A DNA stretch of 14,320 nt from a bacterium (lineage in GTDB: Bacteria; Chloroflexota; Dormibacteria; Aeolococcales; Aeolococcaceae). Below the pieces are notes generated by a model, which had not been told where the DNA came from, did not search any database, and worked only from the letters and a program-made list of their open reading frames with translations. Location: assembly GCA_021850405.1 (NCBI GenBank), contig JAJZMA010000233.1:1-14320 (forward strand). Reading direction: 5' to 3'. Positions 6,412 to 14,021 of the stretch are shown piece by piece. The stretch's first letter is position 1, and the number at the start of each line of letters is the position of its first letter. A program made the position numbers and the translations under genes.

Positions 6412-7803
6412 ATGTCCCTTTGCCCTGTCACGTCTGAGTCTCTGGCTGCGGTAATTGAGGAACGGTGGAACCAGTTTGTGGATGAACTTGCCGCCTTCTG
6501 TTCAATACCAGGTGTGTCGGCAGATCCAGCCCATAAAGTGGACATGGAGCGTAGCGCCAGCTTTCTGGCAGATGGGCTTACCCGCCTTGGCTTTGCGGTA
6601 GAGTTCTGGGGTCCAGCGGACCACCCGGCTGTATATGCGGAGAAGGTCTCCTCCGCGGAACGGCCCACTGTGCTGATGTATGGGCACCATGATGTCCAGC
6701 CTGTTGACCCGGTCGAAGAGTGGGACAGTCCGCCCTTCTCCCCGGTGGTGCATGACGGCGCACTATTTGCCCGTGGGGCTGAAGATGACAAGGGGCAGGT
6801 CTGGATGCATGTCAAGGCACTTGAAACCTTGCTTGCTGCTGGTGACCAGCTGCCGGTAAATGTAAAACTCCTGATCGAGTCGGAAGAGGAGACTGGATCG
6901 GCACACTTTGAGCAGATACTCATGGAGCATCGCCCAAGATTGTCTGCTGACTGGTGCATAGTTTCAGATACCGCTTTTTTTGGACACGACGTACCGAGCA
7001 TCTGCACCCGGCTGCGTGGTCTGGTAACGCTTGAGGTAACTGTTACTGGCCCAGACATCGACCTGCATTCTGGAGGCTTTGGGGGTGCAGTACGCAACCC
7101 CACCCAGGCGCTGGCTAGTCTGCTGGCCTCGCTGCACTCTGACAGCGGGCATGTACAGGTGCCAGGCTTCTACGATTCAGTGCGGAGTCTTACGCCCGCC
7201 GAGAGTGCATCCCTGCAGAGTCTTCCCTTCTCAGAGGATGTGTTCCGCAAGGAGGCAGGCAACATCCCAGCCTTGTGGGGTGAGCCTGATTTTTCGCCTC
7301 TTGAGCGGCTCTGGACCCGGCCGACCTGTGAAATAAACGGCATCACTGCCGGATATGGCGGCCCGGGTTCCAAGACGATCATCCCCAGTCGTGCCAGTGC
7401 CAAGTTGAGCTGCCGGGTGGTTCCAGAGCAGGACCCGCACCAGCTAGGAGAGCTGGTCGCAGCCTTCCTGGAAAGCAACGCTCCACCAGAGGTGCGGGTC
7501 ACAACCAGGGTTGGAGCTGCCGGGAGGCCAGTGGTAATTGCATGGGAGCAGCCGCTGCTTGTGGCGGCACGGGCAGTGATGCGCGAGGTCTGGGGAAAGG
7601 AACCGGTTGAGTCAGGAACAGGGGGATCGATCCCTCCTGTTGAGGCGATCGGCCGGGTACTGGGCATCCCCTGTGTCCTCTTTGGCGTCGGGCTTCCGGA
7701 CGCACAGATTCATGCACCAAATGAGCGATTTGATCTGGGTCAGTACAAAAAGGGGATAAGGGCTATCGCACTCCTGCTGATCGCCCTGTCGAAGGAGGAG
7801 TGA
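6412..7803 (+). CDS. M20 family metallopeptidase (dipeptidase-type)
   Basis: This 463-residue cytosolic zinc hydrolase probably cleaves dipeptides or short peptides. The M20 metal site is complete: MYGHHDVQP with H92 and D94, RGAEDDKGQ with D125, ESEEETGS with E159 and E160, SDT with D186, and a C-terminal IHAPNERFD supplying the last histidine. The central RGLVTLEVTV...DLHSGGFGG block is the start of the dimerisation domain. The YGH.DVQPV and HAPNE phrases point to the carnosinase-like dipeptidase branch, not the deacetylases. I start at the ATG on 6412, with AGGGGG immediately before it; GTG at 6394 and TTG at 6400 are alternatives, since that spacing is too short for a good ribosome site. 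It ends 2 bp before the enolase ATG, so the two are probably cotranscribed. Confidence 0.93.
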   Translation: MSLCPVTSESLAAVIEERWNQFVDELAAFCSIPGVSADPAHKVDMERSASFLADGLTRLGFAVEFWGPADHPAVYAEKVSSAERPTVLMYGHHDVQPVDPVEEWDSPPFSPVVHDGALFARGAEDDKGQVWMHVKALETLLAAGDQLPVNVKLLIESEEETGSAHFEQILMEHRPRLSADWCIVSDTAFFGHDVPSICTRLRGLVTLEVTVTGPDIDLHSGGFGGAVRNPTQALASLLASLHSDSGHVQVPGFYDSVRSLTPAESASLQSLPFSEDVFRKEAGNIPALWGEPDFSPLERLWTRPTCEINGITAGYGGPGSKTIIPSRASAKLSCRVVPEQDPHQLGELVAAFLESNAPPEVRVTTRVGAAGRPVVIAWEQPLLVAARAVMREVWGKEPVESGTGGSIPPVEAIGRVLGIPCVLFGVGLPDAQIHAPNERFDLGQYKKGIRAIALLLIALSKEE

Positions 7804-7805
7804 GC

Positions 7806-9101
7806 ATGGCTGGGAAGGCAACCATTACTGATGTGGCAGCAAGGCAGGTGCTGGATTCCCGGGGGAATCCTACTCTTGCAGTCAGGGTCTGGCTGAGTGA
7901 TGGCGTCACCGCTGAGGCATACGCTCCCAGCGGCGCAAGTACCGGCACAAGAGAAGCAGTGGAACTGCGCGACCGGGATATGGCGGTGTTCCGGGGAAAG
8001 GGGGTGCTCAAGGCCGTTGCCATGGCAAAAGGAGCTGTCCGCTCCCGTCTTCTTGGCATGGAGGCTCGCCATCTTGCGGCAGTGGACGCTGTCCTTGCAG
8101 AGCTGGACCAGGGCCCAGAGCCAGTGGGTGCGAACACCACAACGGCGACCAGCCTTGCGGTAGCGCGCGCTGCGGCAGAGTCAGAGCACCTGCCGTTCTA
8201 CAAATTCCTGGGGGGGGGCGAGCGTGCCCCACTTCTGCCCATGCCCCAGTTTAATGTGCTCAACGGGGGGGCTCACGCCAAGGACGGCACTGATTTCCAG
8301 GAGTACATGTTTGTCCCTGTGGGTGCAACGAGTTTTGCCCAGGCCCTGAGGATGGGCGCAGAGTGCTTTCATGCCTTGCGGGATGTACTTGCAGGCCGGG
8401 GCCTTCCAACCAGTCAGGGGGACGAGGGCGGCTTTGCACCACCTCTTGCACATAACGAGGACGCTCTGGAGCTGCTTTGCCGGGCAGTAGAGCAGGCTGG
8501 CTATGCCTGCGGCGAAGATGTCGCCTTCGCCCTTGACCCTGCTGCCTCTGAACTTTGGCGGGACGGTGCTTATCACCTTGAACGGGAAGGCGTTACCTAC
8601 TCTTCGGCCCAGATGGTTGATTTGTGGGAGCGCTGGATCGGCAGCTACCCCATCGTCTCGCTTGAGGATGGAATGGCGGAGCAGGACTGGGATGGCTGGC
8701 GGCAGTTGACTGAGCGCCTTGGCTCCAGGGTACAGCTGGTGGGCGATGATATTTTTGTCACTAATCCCACCATCTTTCAGGAGGGAGTGGACAAGGGGAT
8801 TGCCAATGCCCTGCTGGTCAAGGTTAACCAGATAGGAACGCTTTCGGAGACACTGCAGGCGATGCAGATTGCGCGCAGGGCCAGCTACGGTCTTGTCATC
8901 TCCCATCGCAGTGGCGAGACGGAGGACACGTCGATTGCGGATCTTGCCGTAGGCACTGCTGCTGGCCAGATCAAGAGTGGGGCGCCCTCCCGGTCCGAGA
9001 GGGTGGCAAAGTACAACCGCCTGCTTGCAATCGAGGAGGAGCTGGGAGCTGAAGCCAGCTTCTCGCGCCCGTTTCTGGCTGTAGCACCGGCACAGGCGTG
9101 A
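7806..9101 (+). CDS. eno: Enolase (phosphopyruvate hydratase)
   Basis: Enolase converts 2-phosphoglycerate to phosphoenolpyruvate in glycolysis, using magnesium. The 431-residue length is normal for the family. Visible landmarks are VLDSRGNPTL and the flexible loop PSGASTGTREA, then FNVLNGGAHA, GDEGGFAP with the catalytic glutamate, SLEDGMAEQDW, GDDIFVTNP, and LLVKVNQIGTLSET with the catalytic lysine. The signature SHRSGETEDTSIADLAVG is followed by the C-terminal GQIKSGAPSRSERVAKYNRLL. The ATG at 7806 has AAGGAGG about 6 bases upstream, within the end of the peptidase gene; the GTG at 7800 is too close to that site. A run of nine G (8210-8218) occurs in the coding sequence, and a run of seven at 8265-8271. 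The gene overlaps the following methyltransferase by GTGA. Confidence 0.98.
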   Translation: MAGKATITDVAARQVLDSRGNPTLAVRVWLSDGVTAEAYAPSGASTGTREAVELRDRDMAVFRGKGVLKAVAMAKGAVRSRLLGMEARHLAAVDAVLAELDQGPEPVGANTTTATSLAVARAAAESEHLPFYKFLGGGERAPLLPMPQFNVLNGGAHAKDGTDFQEYMFVPVGATSFAQALRMGAECFHALRDVLAGRGLPTSQGDEGGFAPPLAHNEDALELLCRAVEQAGYACGEDVAFALDPAASELWRDGAYHLEREGVTYSSAQMVDLWERWIGSYPIVSLEDGMAEQDWDGWRQLTERLGSRVQLVGDDIFVTNPTIFQEGVDKGIANALLVKVNQIGTLSETLQAMQIARRASYGLVISHRSGETEDTSIADLAVGTAAGQIKSGAPSRSERVAKYNRLLAIEEELGAEASFSRPFLAVAPAQA

Positions 9102-9793
9102 GCCAGCCTACCGCGATTCTGGAAAGGGTGGCGGCGCCGCAGGGGAGGCCAGTTGCGCCAGATCAGAGCTTCGGAATCACCGACACCGCTGCACCTGAAC
9201 AGCTCCTGTTCTCAGTTGTCCCGAGCATTGCGGGAGAGGTAGCCCTGCTCTGGACCAGTGCAGGAGTGTTGCGCGTGGCAAGCCTCACAAACCTCAGCAC
9301 CAGCCGTTCTGGCTTGCCTTCCCCTGAGTGGACCAGGGAGGCGGTCGGCAGAGCATGGCGGGAGGCTCCATGGGAGGCTCCACGGAAGGCTACACCGGGT
9401 GCGGCTGTGTGTGTGGCCCTCATGGAGGGACGGGCTGGTCTGCACCTCGTGGATGAGCGGATATTCACGTCCAGCTTCCAGGAAGCTGTCCTGCGCCTGG
9501 TGGCGACAATCCAGTCAGGCTGCACGATGGCCTATGGAGAAGTGGCGCGGGCAGTGGGTCGTCCAGGGGCTGCACGCGCTGTCGGAAGAGTGATGTCCCG
9601 TAATCCAGTTCCGTTGCTCATTCCATGCCATAGGGTTGTAGCGGCAGGTGGCGATTCTGGAGGGTTCAGTTTTGGGGGAGGGCGAGAGATTAAGGAGCAT
9701 CTCCTTGCCCGTGAGAAGGAAGCCTTGCGCGCCCAGGCTGGCGAGGGAGTGGGCTGGGCGGTAGATGCATCTGGCAGTGGCTCACCCGGCTGA
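9098..9793 (+). CDS. ogt: Methylated-DNA--[protein]-cysteine S-methyltransferase (Ogt/MGMT type)
   Basis: This suicide repair protein takes the alkyl group from O6-methylguanine onto its own cysteine. The C-terminal domain is complete: FQEAVLRLVATI, then GCTMAYGEVARAVGRPGAARAVG (helix-turn-helix with the arginine finger region), SRNPVPLLIPCHRVV with acceptor C177, and a GGFSFGGGREIKEHLLARE end. The N-terminal half is only loosely like the usual domain (GEVALLWTSAGVLRVASL). The first 30 residues and last 20 look like low-complexity extensions. The GTG start at 9098 overlaps the enolase TGA as GTGA, indicating translational coupling; no strong independent ribosome site is seen. The pairing with enolase is unusual functionally and may just reflect shared constitutive expression. 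Confidence 0.93.
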   Translation: MSQPTAILERVAAPQGRPVAPDQSFGITDTAAPEQLLFSVVPSIAGEVALLWTSAGVLRVASLTNLSTSRSGLPSPEWTREAVGRAWREAPWEAPRKATPGAAVCVALMEGRAGLHLVDERIFTSSFQEAVLRLVATIQSGCTMAYGEVARAVGRPGAARAVGRVMSRNPVPLLIPCHRVVAAGGDSGGFSFGGGREIKEHLLAREKEALRAQAGEGVGWAVDASGSGSPG

Positions 9794-9859
9794 TTGGGCG
9801 GCGGTCTGTCCCCTGGTGTAGACTGATGGCTGCGCGTGGGAAAGTGGCCCCTGGGGGTG

Positions 9860-9874
9860 GGCGTTGAGCACGCC
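9860..9874 (+). terminator. Small hairpin between ogt and the next operon
   Basis: GGCGT-TGAGC-ACGCC forms a perfect 5-bp stem about 65 bp after the ogt stop. The T-run after it is poor, so terminator function is doubtful; it may equally be an operator. The rest of this 133-bp gap shows no gene and no clear promoter pair. Confidence 0.3.
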
Positions 9875-9926
9875 TTCATATGGTGTCCGCAGGGGTTACC
9901 ATACAGACACACTCACTGGAGGTGGT

Positions 9927-10169
9927 ATGGCTCTTCTACGTCTGGTTAACGGCAGCGACATTCTGGTCAAGGGATCACTGCAGGAAGTTTTTGCCCAGAT
10001 CCGGAACGCATCAGGCGATGGGTTTGTTGAATTTTCCGGTGAGGAAGGAGCCCTTCTGGTGCGGCCGAGTACTGTTGTGGCGATGTTTGACAGTAGCGAC
10101 CGAAGGACGACCGGCTTTCGTCCGTTTCCTGGTCATTCCGCGTCCCCCAGCCAGAGGGTAGAGGAGTAG
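9927..10169 (+). CDS. Small beta-rich protein of unknown function
   Basis: The 80-residue protein begins MALLRLVNGSDILVKGSLQEVFAQI and continues GDGFVEFSGEEGALLVRPSTVVAMF, then an unstructured polar tail. Alternating hydrophobic strands, an NG turn near the start and a VRPSTVVAM strand near the end recall small single-domain proteins of the FlbD type, but the likeness is only of pattern. I chose the ATG at 9927 because GGAGG lies about 4 bases before it. An upstream in-frame start at 9864 would cross the hairpin. It lies 17 bp before der and is probably in the same operon. No enzymatic motif is present. Confidence 0.7.
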   Translation: MALLRLVNGSDILVKGSLQEVFAQIRNASGDGFVEFSGEEGALLVRPSTVVAMFDSSDRRTTGFRPFPGHSASPSQRVEE

Positions 10170-10186
10170 CCGCCAGCGGCGGTAGA

Positions 10187-11626
10187 GTGGCCAGGAAGCA
10201 GGGACGCAGAGTCCGGGACGCGGTTGGTACTCCCTCTGGAATCGTGGCGATCGTGGGGCGCCCCAACGTGGGCAAATCGACCCTTTTCAACCGCCTGATT
10301 GGTGAAAGGCGTGCGATTGTCGATGAGTTTGCGGGCCTGACCAGGGATCGTCTTTATGGCGTTACAGAGTGGGGTGGGCGAGCCTTTACGGTTGTTGACA
10401 CCGCTGGTCTGGTGCCAGAGGTGCTGCGCAATCCGGCGCGTGGCGATGAGATAGCCAGTGCAGCCCAGGCACAGGCCAGGGCGGCAATGGCTGAAGCAGA
10501 CGTCTGCTGTTTCATGGTGGATGTGAGGGATGGGGTTACCCCGGTAGACCTTGAGGTGGCAGCCATCATGAGGCAGGGAACCACTCCGGTGGTACTGGTG
10601 GGCAACAAGGCAGACTCACATCTGGACCCATATTTCTCTCATGAACTTTTTTCGCTGGGTCTTGGTGAGCCGTTTCTCATCAGCGCTCTCCAGGGGAAGG
10701 ATACGGGTGATCTGCTGGATCAGGTTGTAAGTCTCCTGCCACCGCAGCAGTCCGGGGAGGAGAAAGCTGGGATCCCTGCCTGGGAGTGGGAGGAGGGGGA
10801 TGTATCGGATGCACGGGACGCCCCTGACAGGGGAATGTCGGTTGCCATTGTTGGGCGGCCCAATGTGGGCAAGTCTTCGCTTCTGAACCGGCTCCTTGGT
10901 GAGGAGCGCTCCACTGTTTCGAACATTCCGGGCACTACGCGGGACACCGTTGACACTGTGCTTGTGCATGATGGGAGGCGGATCCGTCTGGTCGATACCG
11001 CCGGAATCAGAAGGCGGGGTGTAGTGACGACCGACATCGAACACTACAGTCTTTTGCGTTCAATGCGGGCGATAGAACGCGCTGAGGTGGTCCTGCTGGT
11101 GGTTGACAGTAACGAAGGGGTCGTCGTGCAGGACCGGCACATCGCCGGGTACGCGGTGGATGCTGGCAAGGGAGTTGTAGTTGTCGCGAACAAATGGGAT
11201 CTTCTGGATGAGGAGAAGCGGTCGGACAAGCTGTTTCGGCCCAATATGCAGCAGATGTTTGACTTTATCCCGGATGTGCCCGTACTGACGGTATCGGCCT
11301 TGACCGGAAGGCATTCGACTGCTGTTCTTGATGCCGCCGTGAAGGTGGGAGACGCCAGGAAGTTTCGAATCCCTACCAGTGCGCTCAATAACGCTATCCG
11401 TCGGGCAGTAGAAGAACATCCGCCCCGCGTCCACAAGGGGTTACGGCTCAAGATCCTGTACGCAGCACAGGCAGCTGCCTCAAGGCCAACCATCGTACTT
11501 TTCGTAAATGATCCAGAGCAGATGCATTTTGCATATGAACGGTACCTTGAAAACCGTCTGCGTCAGGAGTTTGGGTTCGCAGGCACGAGATTGCGGTTTG
11601 TCCTGCGCAAGCGGGGACAGGAGTGA
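10187..11626 (+). CDS. der: Ribosome-assembly GTPase Der (EngA)
   Basis: Der is a double GTPase needed for maturation of the 50S ribosomal subunit. The 479-residue protein shows both G domains. The first has GRPNVGKS at 24-31, DTAG at 71-74 and NKAD at 140-143. The second has GRPNVGKS at 223-230, DTAG at 270-273 and NKWD near 336. The KH-like C-terminal domain follows (HPPRVHKGLRLKILYAAQA and PTIVLFVNDPEQMHFAYERYLENRLRQEFGF). The linker of about 40 residues between the G domains is acidic and Trp-bearing, longer than usual. The start is GTG at 10187, preceded by a purine-rich GGCGG stretch. Its TGA overlaps the GTG of gpsA, so the two are coupled. Confidence 0.97.
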   Translation: MARKQGRRVRDAVGTPSGIVAIVGRPNVGKSTLFNRLIGERRAIVDEFAGLTRDRLYGVTEWGGRAFTVVDTAGLVPEVLRNPARGDEIASAAQAQARAAMAEADVCCFMVDVRDGVTPVDLEVAAIMRQGTTPVVLVGNKADSHLDPYFSHELFSLGLGEPFLISALQGKDTGDLLDQVVSLLPPQQSGEEKAGIPAWEWEEGDVSDARDAPDRGMSVAIVGRPNVGKSSLLNRLLGEERSTVSNIPGTTRDTVDTVLVHDGRRIRLVDTAGIRRRGVVTTDIEHYSLLRSMRAIERAEVVLLVVDSNEGVVVQDRHIAGYAVDAGKGVVVVANKWDLLDEEKRSDKLFRPNMQQMFDFIPDVPVLTVSALTGRHSTAVLDAAVKVGDARKFRIPTSALNNAIRRAVEEHPPRVHKGLRLKILYAAQAAASRPTIVLFVNDPEQMHFAYERYLENRLRQEFGFAGTRLRFVLRKRGQE

Positions 11627-12637
11627 TTGCAGTCCTCGGTGCAGGGCGGTGGGGGCTTGCCCTGGCTCACACCTTTGCCACTGAGGGAAAGGATGTTGCC
11701 CTCTGGTGCCGGAGTCCGGAGACAGATCGCACAAGCGAGGCGGCATCCCCGCCTGGGGGACACTATTCTGAGCGAGGGGGTCAGAGTCGAAGGAGCCATC
11801 GCAGATGCACTGCGTGGTGCCGAACTGGTCGTATTTGCAGTTCCTACATATGCCATCGGAGAGGTAGCTGGCGCTGCCAGGCAATGGGTCCCGGATGCCG
11901 CACTCCTCCTGTCTGCCGCCAAGGGGCTGGAGCGGCGCAGTGGATTGCCTCCAGCTGCATTCCTGGCCGGGGAGTTGGCCCTGCATGCATCAGCAGAGCG
12001 TGCGCGGGTTGGGGTCATCAGTGGGCCAAACATCTCTGAAGAGATACTTGGCGGGCAGCATGCAGCTACAGTTGTGGCCTGCTTTGGCCACAAGGCAGCG
12101 ATGGACGCACGCAACCTGTGTACCGGGCCGATTCTGCGCTTTTACAGCGCTGCGGACATTGTTGGCGTGCAGTATGGTGGTGCCCTGAAGAACGTAATTG
12201 CCATTGCGGCGGGTATCTCTGACGGAATGGGCTTTGGGGCCAACGCCAAGGCGGCACTGGTGGCAAGGGGGATGGTTGAGATTGCTGCACTTGGGGTCGC
12301 GCTCGGAGCGAGCCAGTTGACCTTCTGGGGGCTGTCGGGAGTTGGTGACTGTATGGTGACCTGCTGGAGTCCTCTTTCACGGAACCGGACGCTTGGAGAA
12401 CTGGTCGGGAGAGGGGTGCCCCTTCCTGATGCCCTGCAGCAGGTTGGGGTTGCAGAGGGCGTGGATACTGCAGCAGCTGCGTTGCGGCTTGCAGGAGACG
12501 CCGGGCTGGAGCTTCCCATTACCAGTGCGGTTGCTTCGGTGCTGTTTGATCACGTTACGGTGGAGGCGGCCGTAGCAGCGCTTATGGCCAGAGAGCCACG
12601 CGATGAAGTGGTGGAGGCGCCGCGCGCGGTACGCTGA
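11623..12637 (+). pseudogene. gpsA: NAD(P)-dependent glycerol-3-phosphate dehydrogenase, split by a +1 frameshift
   Basis: GpsA makes sn-glycerol-3-phosphate for phospholipid synthesis. The first frame, from GTG at 11623, gives MIAVLGAGRWGLALAHTF and VALWCRSPE, the NAD-binding Rossmann start. After about 11720 that frame becomes meaningless and stops at 12039. The next frame (+1) carries on with QIAQARRHPRLGDTILSEGV, ELVVFAVPTYAI, SAAKGLE, GPNISEEI and YGGALKNVIAIAAGISDG, with the catalytic lysines, to 12637. One extra base at about 11720-11725 (in GAGACAGATCGC) would explain this; no homopolymer is present there. Both halves are otherwise well conserved, so the break is recent, a sequencing error, or, less likely, recoded. 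Apart from this the enzyme would be of normal length, about 338 residues. Confidence 0.85.
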
Positions 12638-12643
12638 GACATT

Positions 12644-12656
12644 GCCCGTTGCGGGC
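12644..12656 (+). terminator. Possible hairpin after gpsA
   Basis: GCCCG-TTG-CGGGC, 6 bp after the gpsA stop, forms a compact GC-rich stem. A second pairing, CTCTG with CAGAG, follows shortly. There is no T-run, so if it terminates the operon it is not a textbook intrinsic terminator. Confidence 0.3.
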
Positions 12657-12706
12657 TCTCTGGCCTGGCAGAGGGTCGCAGCCAGCAGTGGTCTCCCGCT
12701 CGTGCC

Positions 12707-12735
12707 TTTATCAGGATGGGGTGATCCGGTAAACT
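12707..12735 (+). promoter_or_regulatory. Weak candidate promoter for tRNA-Pro
   Basis: TTTATC (12707-12712) and TAAACT (12730-12735) are 17 bp apart and end 10 bp before the tRNA. The match to the sigma-70 consensus is only three and four of six bases. Placement just before an RNA gene is the main argument. Confidence 0.3.
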
Positions 12736-12745
12736 GTGATCTGCT

Positions 12746-12822
12746 CGGGGAGTAGCTCAGCTGGTTAGAGTACTGGTCTGGGGGACCAGGGGTCCGCGGT
12801 TCGAGTCCGCGCTTCCCGACCA
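12746..12822 (+). tRNA. tRNA-Pro, anticodon GGG
   Basis: A full cloverleaf is visible: acceptor CGGGGAG pairs with CTTCCCG with one G-T pair. The D arm is TAGCTCAGCTGGTTAGAG. The anticodon stem CTGGT/ACCAG encloses the loop CTGGGGG, so the anticodon is GGG and reads the proline codon CCC. The T arm is CGCGG-TTCGAGT-CCGCG. The discriminator A at 12819 is followed by CCA (12820-12822), so CCA is encoded in the gene. It lies in the same direction as gpsA and the next gene. Confidence 0.95.
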
Positions 12823-12910
12823 ACGTGGTTCTGGTTCGGCCAGCACGGCCACAACTGTGGGAGTGACCCCGCTGGTTTCAGCTTACATGTAGCAGCAAGG
12901 AGGTGAGCAG

Positions 12911-13108
12911 GTGGCAGCTCTGGGAAGATGTGCTCGCTGTGGCAGGACTATTCCGTTGTATCGCCTGGCGGCCGTCCTGTATGAAGGCAGGGTGGCCAGT
13001 CTCTGCCCCGGCTGTGTATCGCGCCCAGACGGGGAGATTCAGGTTCCATATGCTCCAAGAACAGACCAGGGGGCAATTCAGCCTTCAACCTCGCGTGCAA
13101 ACTTCTGA
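12911..13108 (+). CDS. Small zinc-ribbon-like protein (CxxC...CxxC)
   Basis: The 65-residue protein has two cysteine pairs, C7-x2-C10 (CARC) and C32-x2-C35 (CPGC), 21 residues apart, the spacing expected for a small zinc ribbon. Between them is IPLYRLAAVLYEGRVASL, which could form the beta hairpin. The C-terminal 25 residues are polar and likely disordered. The GTG start has a very strong AAGGAGGTG site 5 bases upstream, a good reason to believe this reading frame and not the overlapping one. It starts 88 bp after the tRNA and ends 13 bp before the lipoprotein gene, so the two are probably coupled. The function is unknown; zinc binding is inferred. Confidence 0.75.
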   Translation: MAALGRCARCGRTIPLYRLAAVLYEGRVASLCPGCVSRPDGEIQVPYAPRTDQGAIQPSTSRANF

Positions 13109-13121
13109 TCGGCCCTGTCAT

Positions 13122-13892
13122 ATGCCCATGACAGGAGGTCACGGTCGGCCCAGGTTCATTCTGCTGTTGGCTCTTATGCCAGTTATCTGTCTTTCGGCGT
13201 GCGCTGCCGTGCAGGGGAATCAGGTGGCCACCAATTCTCCCCTGGCGACGGCTGCACCATCTGCCAGTGCCGCTCCTGGGGCTGCCGGCGCTACTGGCGG
13301 GGTCAGGACGGTGCTCACTCCTGACGGGTTAAACATTCGTACAGGTCCTTCGCTTACGGCGAGTGTTGAAGGGATCCTCGCCCAGGGGGTGCAACTCTCA
13401 GTGCTGGGCTATACAGCTGCTGGGGGAGGCTGGTACCACGTGAAAGACTCCGCCACCAGTGGCTGGATATCGTCCAATCCTGCTCTGAGCACGCCCCATG
13501 TGATGGAAACATACGTTTCTGCCTCTCCCCAGTTTACGGTGCTCTACCGCTCTGACTGGACCTACGTTCTGGGGTCCAGCAGTGTTGTCTTCAGCAGTGA
13601 CAACAGCAACCAGTCCATTACTGTAACCCTCTATCCTTCCGCAGCTCCTTCGCCAGGGGGAGGGTCGATACAGCAGACACAGCAGGTCGGCGTCTGTGGG
13701 GGAACTGACCCAGAGACACTGGCAAGCCAGGGATCTAAGGAGACCGCAACACTGAACCTTGCTGAGGGAGGCGGAGCCGTACTCCAGGTTGTCTACACCT
13801 ATAGCTCAGGCGCAAGCACAGGAGCCTTCTCCGATTTCTACAACTCCATAGTCTTCCCGGGCCCAGGATGCAACCTGGGCGGCCCCCCATGA
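13122..13892 (+). CDS. SH3b-domain lipoprotein
   Basis: The 256-residue protein has a lipoprotein signal: RPRFILLLALMPVICLSAC with lipobox LSAC and acylated C27. An Ala/Ser/Thr/Pro spacer follows (about 28-58), then a bacterial SH3 domain at about 61-122 (LTPDGLNIRTGPSLTASVEGIL, GGWYHVKDSATSGWISSN), a fold that often binds peptidoglycan or cell-surface ligands. The remaining 130 residues (YVSASPQFTVLYRSDWTYV onward) form an unassigned beta-rich domain with two cysteines (VCGG and GPGC). The same frame is open back to 12903, but that stretch overlaps the zinc-ribbon gene, so I start at the ATG on 13122, placing the signal peptide near the N-terminus. ATG 13128 is an alternative. The protein likely sits on the outer face of the cytoplasmic membrane. 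Confidence 0.85.
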   Translation: MPMTGGHGRPRFILLLALMPVICLSACAAVQGNQVATNSPLATAAPSASAAPGAAGATGGVRTVLTPDGLNIRTGPSLTASVEGILAQGVQLSVLGYTAAGGGWYHVKDSATSGWISSNPALSTPHVMETYVSASPQFTVLYRSDWTYVLGSSSVVFSSDNSNQSITVTLYPSAAPSPGGGSIQQTQQVGVCGGTDPETLASQGSKETATLNLAEGGGAVLQVVYTYSSGASTGAFSDFYNSIVFPGPGCNLGGPP

Positions 13893-13924
13893 CCCTGGGT
13901 TTCAAGCCCAGCAGGGCAACTGGG
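13861..13924 (+). terminator. Cluster of GC-rich, partly competing hairpins at the lipoprotein gene end
   Basis: GCCCAGG (13861-13867) pairs with CCTGGGC (13874-13880) across a 6-base loop, straddling the last codons. Then CTGGG (13895-13899) can pair with CCCAG (13907-13911), and that same CCCAG can instead pair with CTGGG at 13920-13924. These lie in the gap to a convergent gene, where termination from both sides is expected. No T-run is present. Confidence 0.45.
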
Positions 13925-14021
13925 CCCATCTCATGTTCAGACGCGGATTGCGGCCTGGCTACAGGTTAAAGAAGCAATCGTCTCGTGCAATGGTGTGCAA
14001 GTATGCGGGATCGCTGAACTC

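Noticed and set aside
6339..7103. Open frame of 254 codons antisense to the M20 peptidase
   Set aside because: It lies wholly opposite conserved M20 coding sequence, is rich in Ser/Thr/Arg/Pro as expected for a shadow frame, and shows no motif.
8181..8906. Open frame of 241 codons antisense to enolase
   Set aside because: It mirrors conserved enolase sequence; no ribosome site or recognisable domain.
11623..11730. Programmed +1 frameshifting as the explanation for gpsA
   Set aside because: No slow stop codon or known slippery motif occurs at the join, and gpsA is not a known recoded gene; kept only as a remote option.
11895..12188. Third-frame open frame of 97 codons inside gpsA
   Set aside because: No family features; the true GpsA sequence runs through the same bases in another frame.
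12903..13121. Upstream extension of the lipoprotein reading frame
   Set aside because: It would bury the signal peptide about 73 residues inside the protein and overlaps the zinc-ribbon gene, which has the strong ribosome site.
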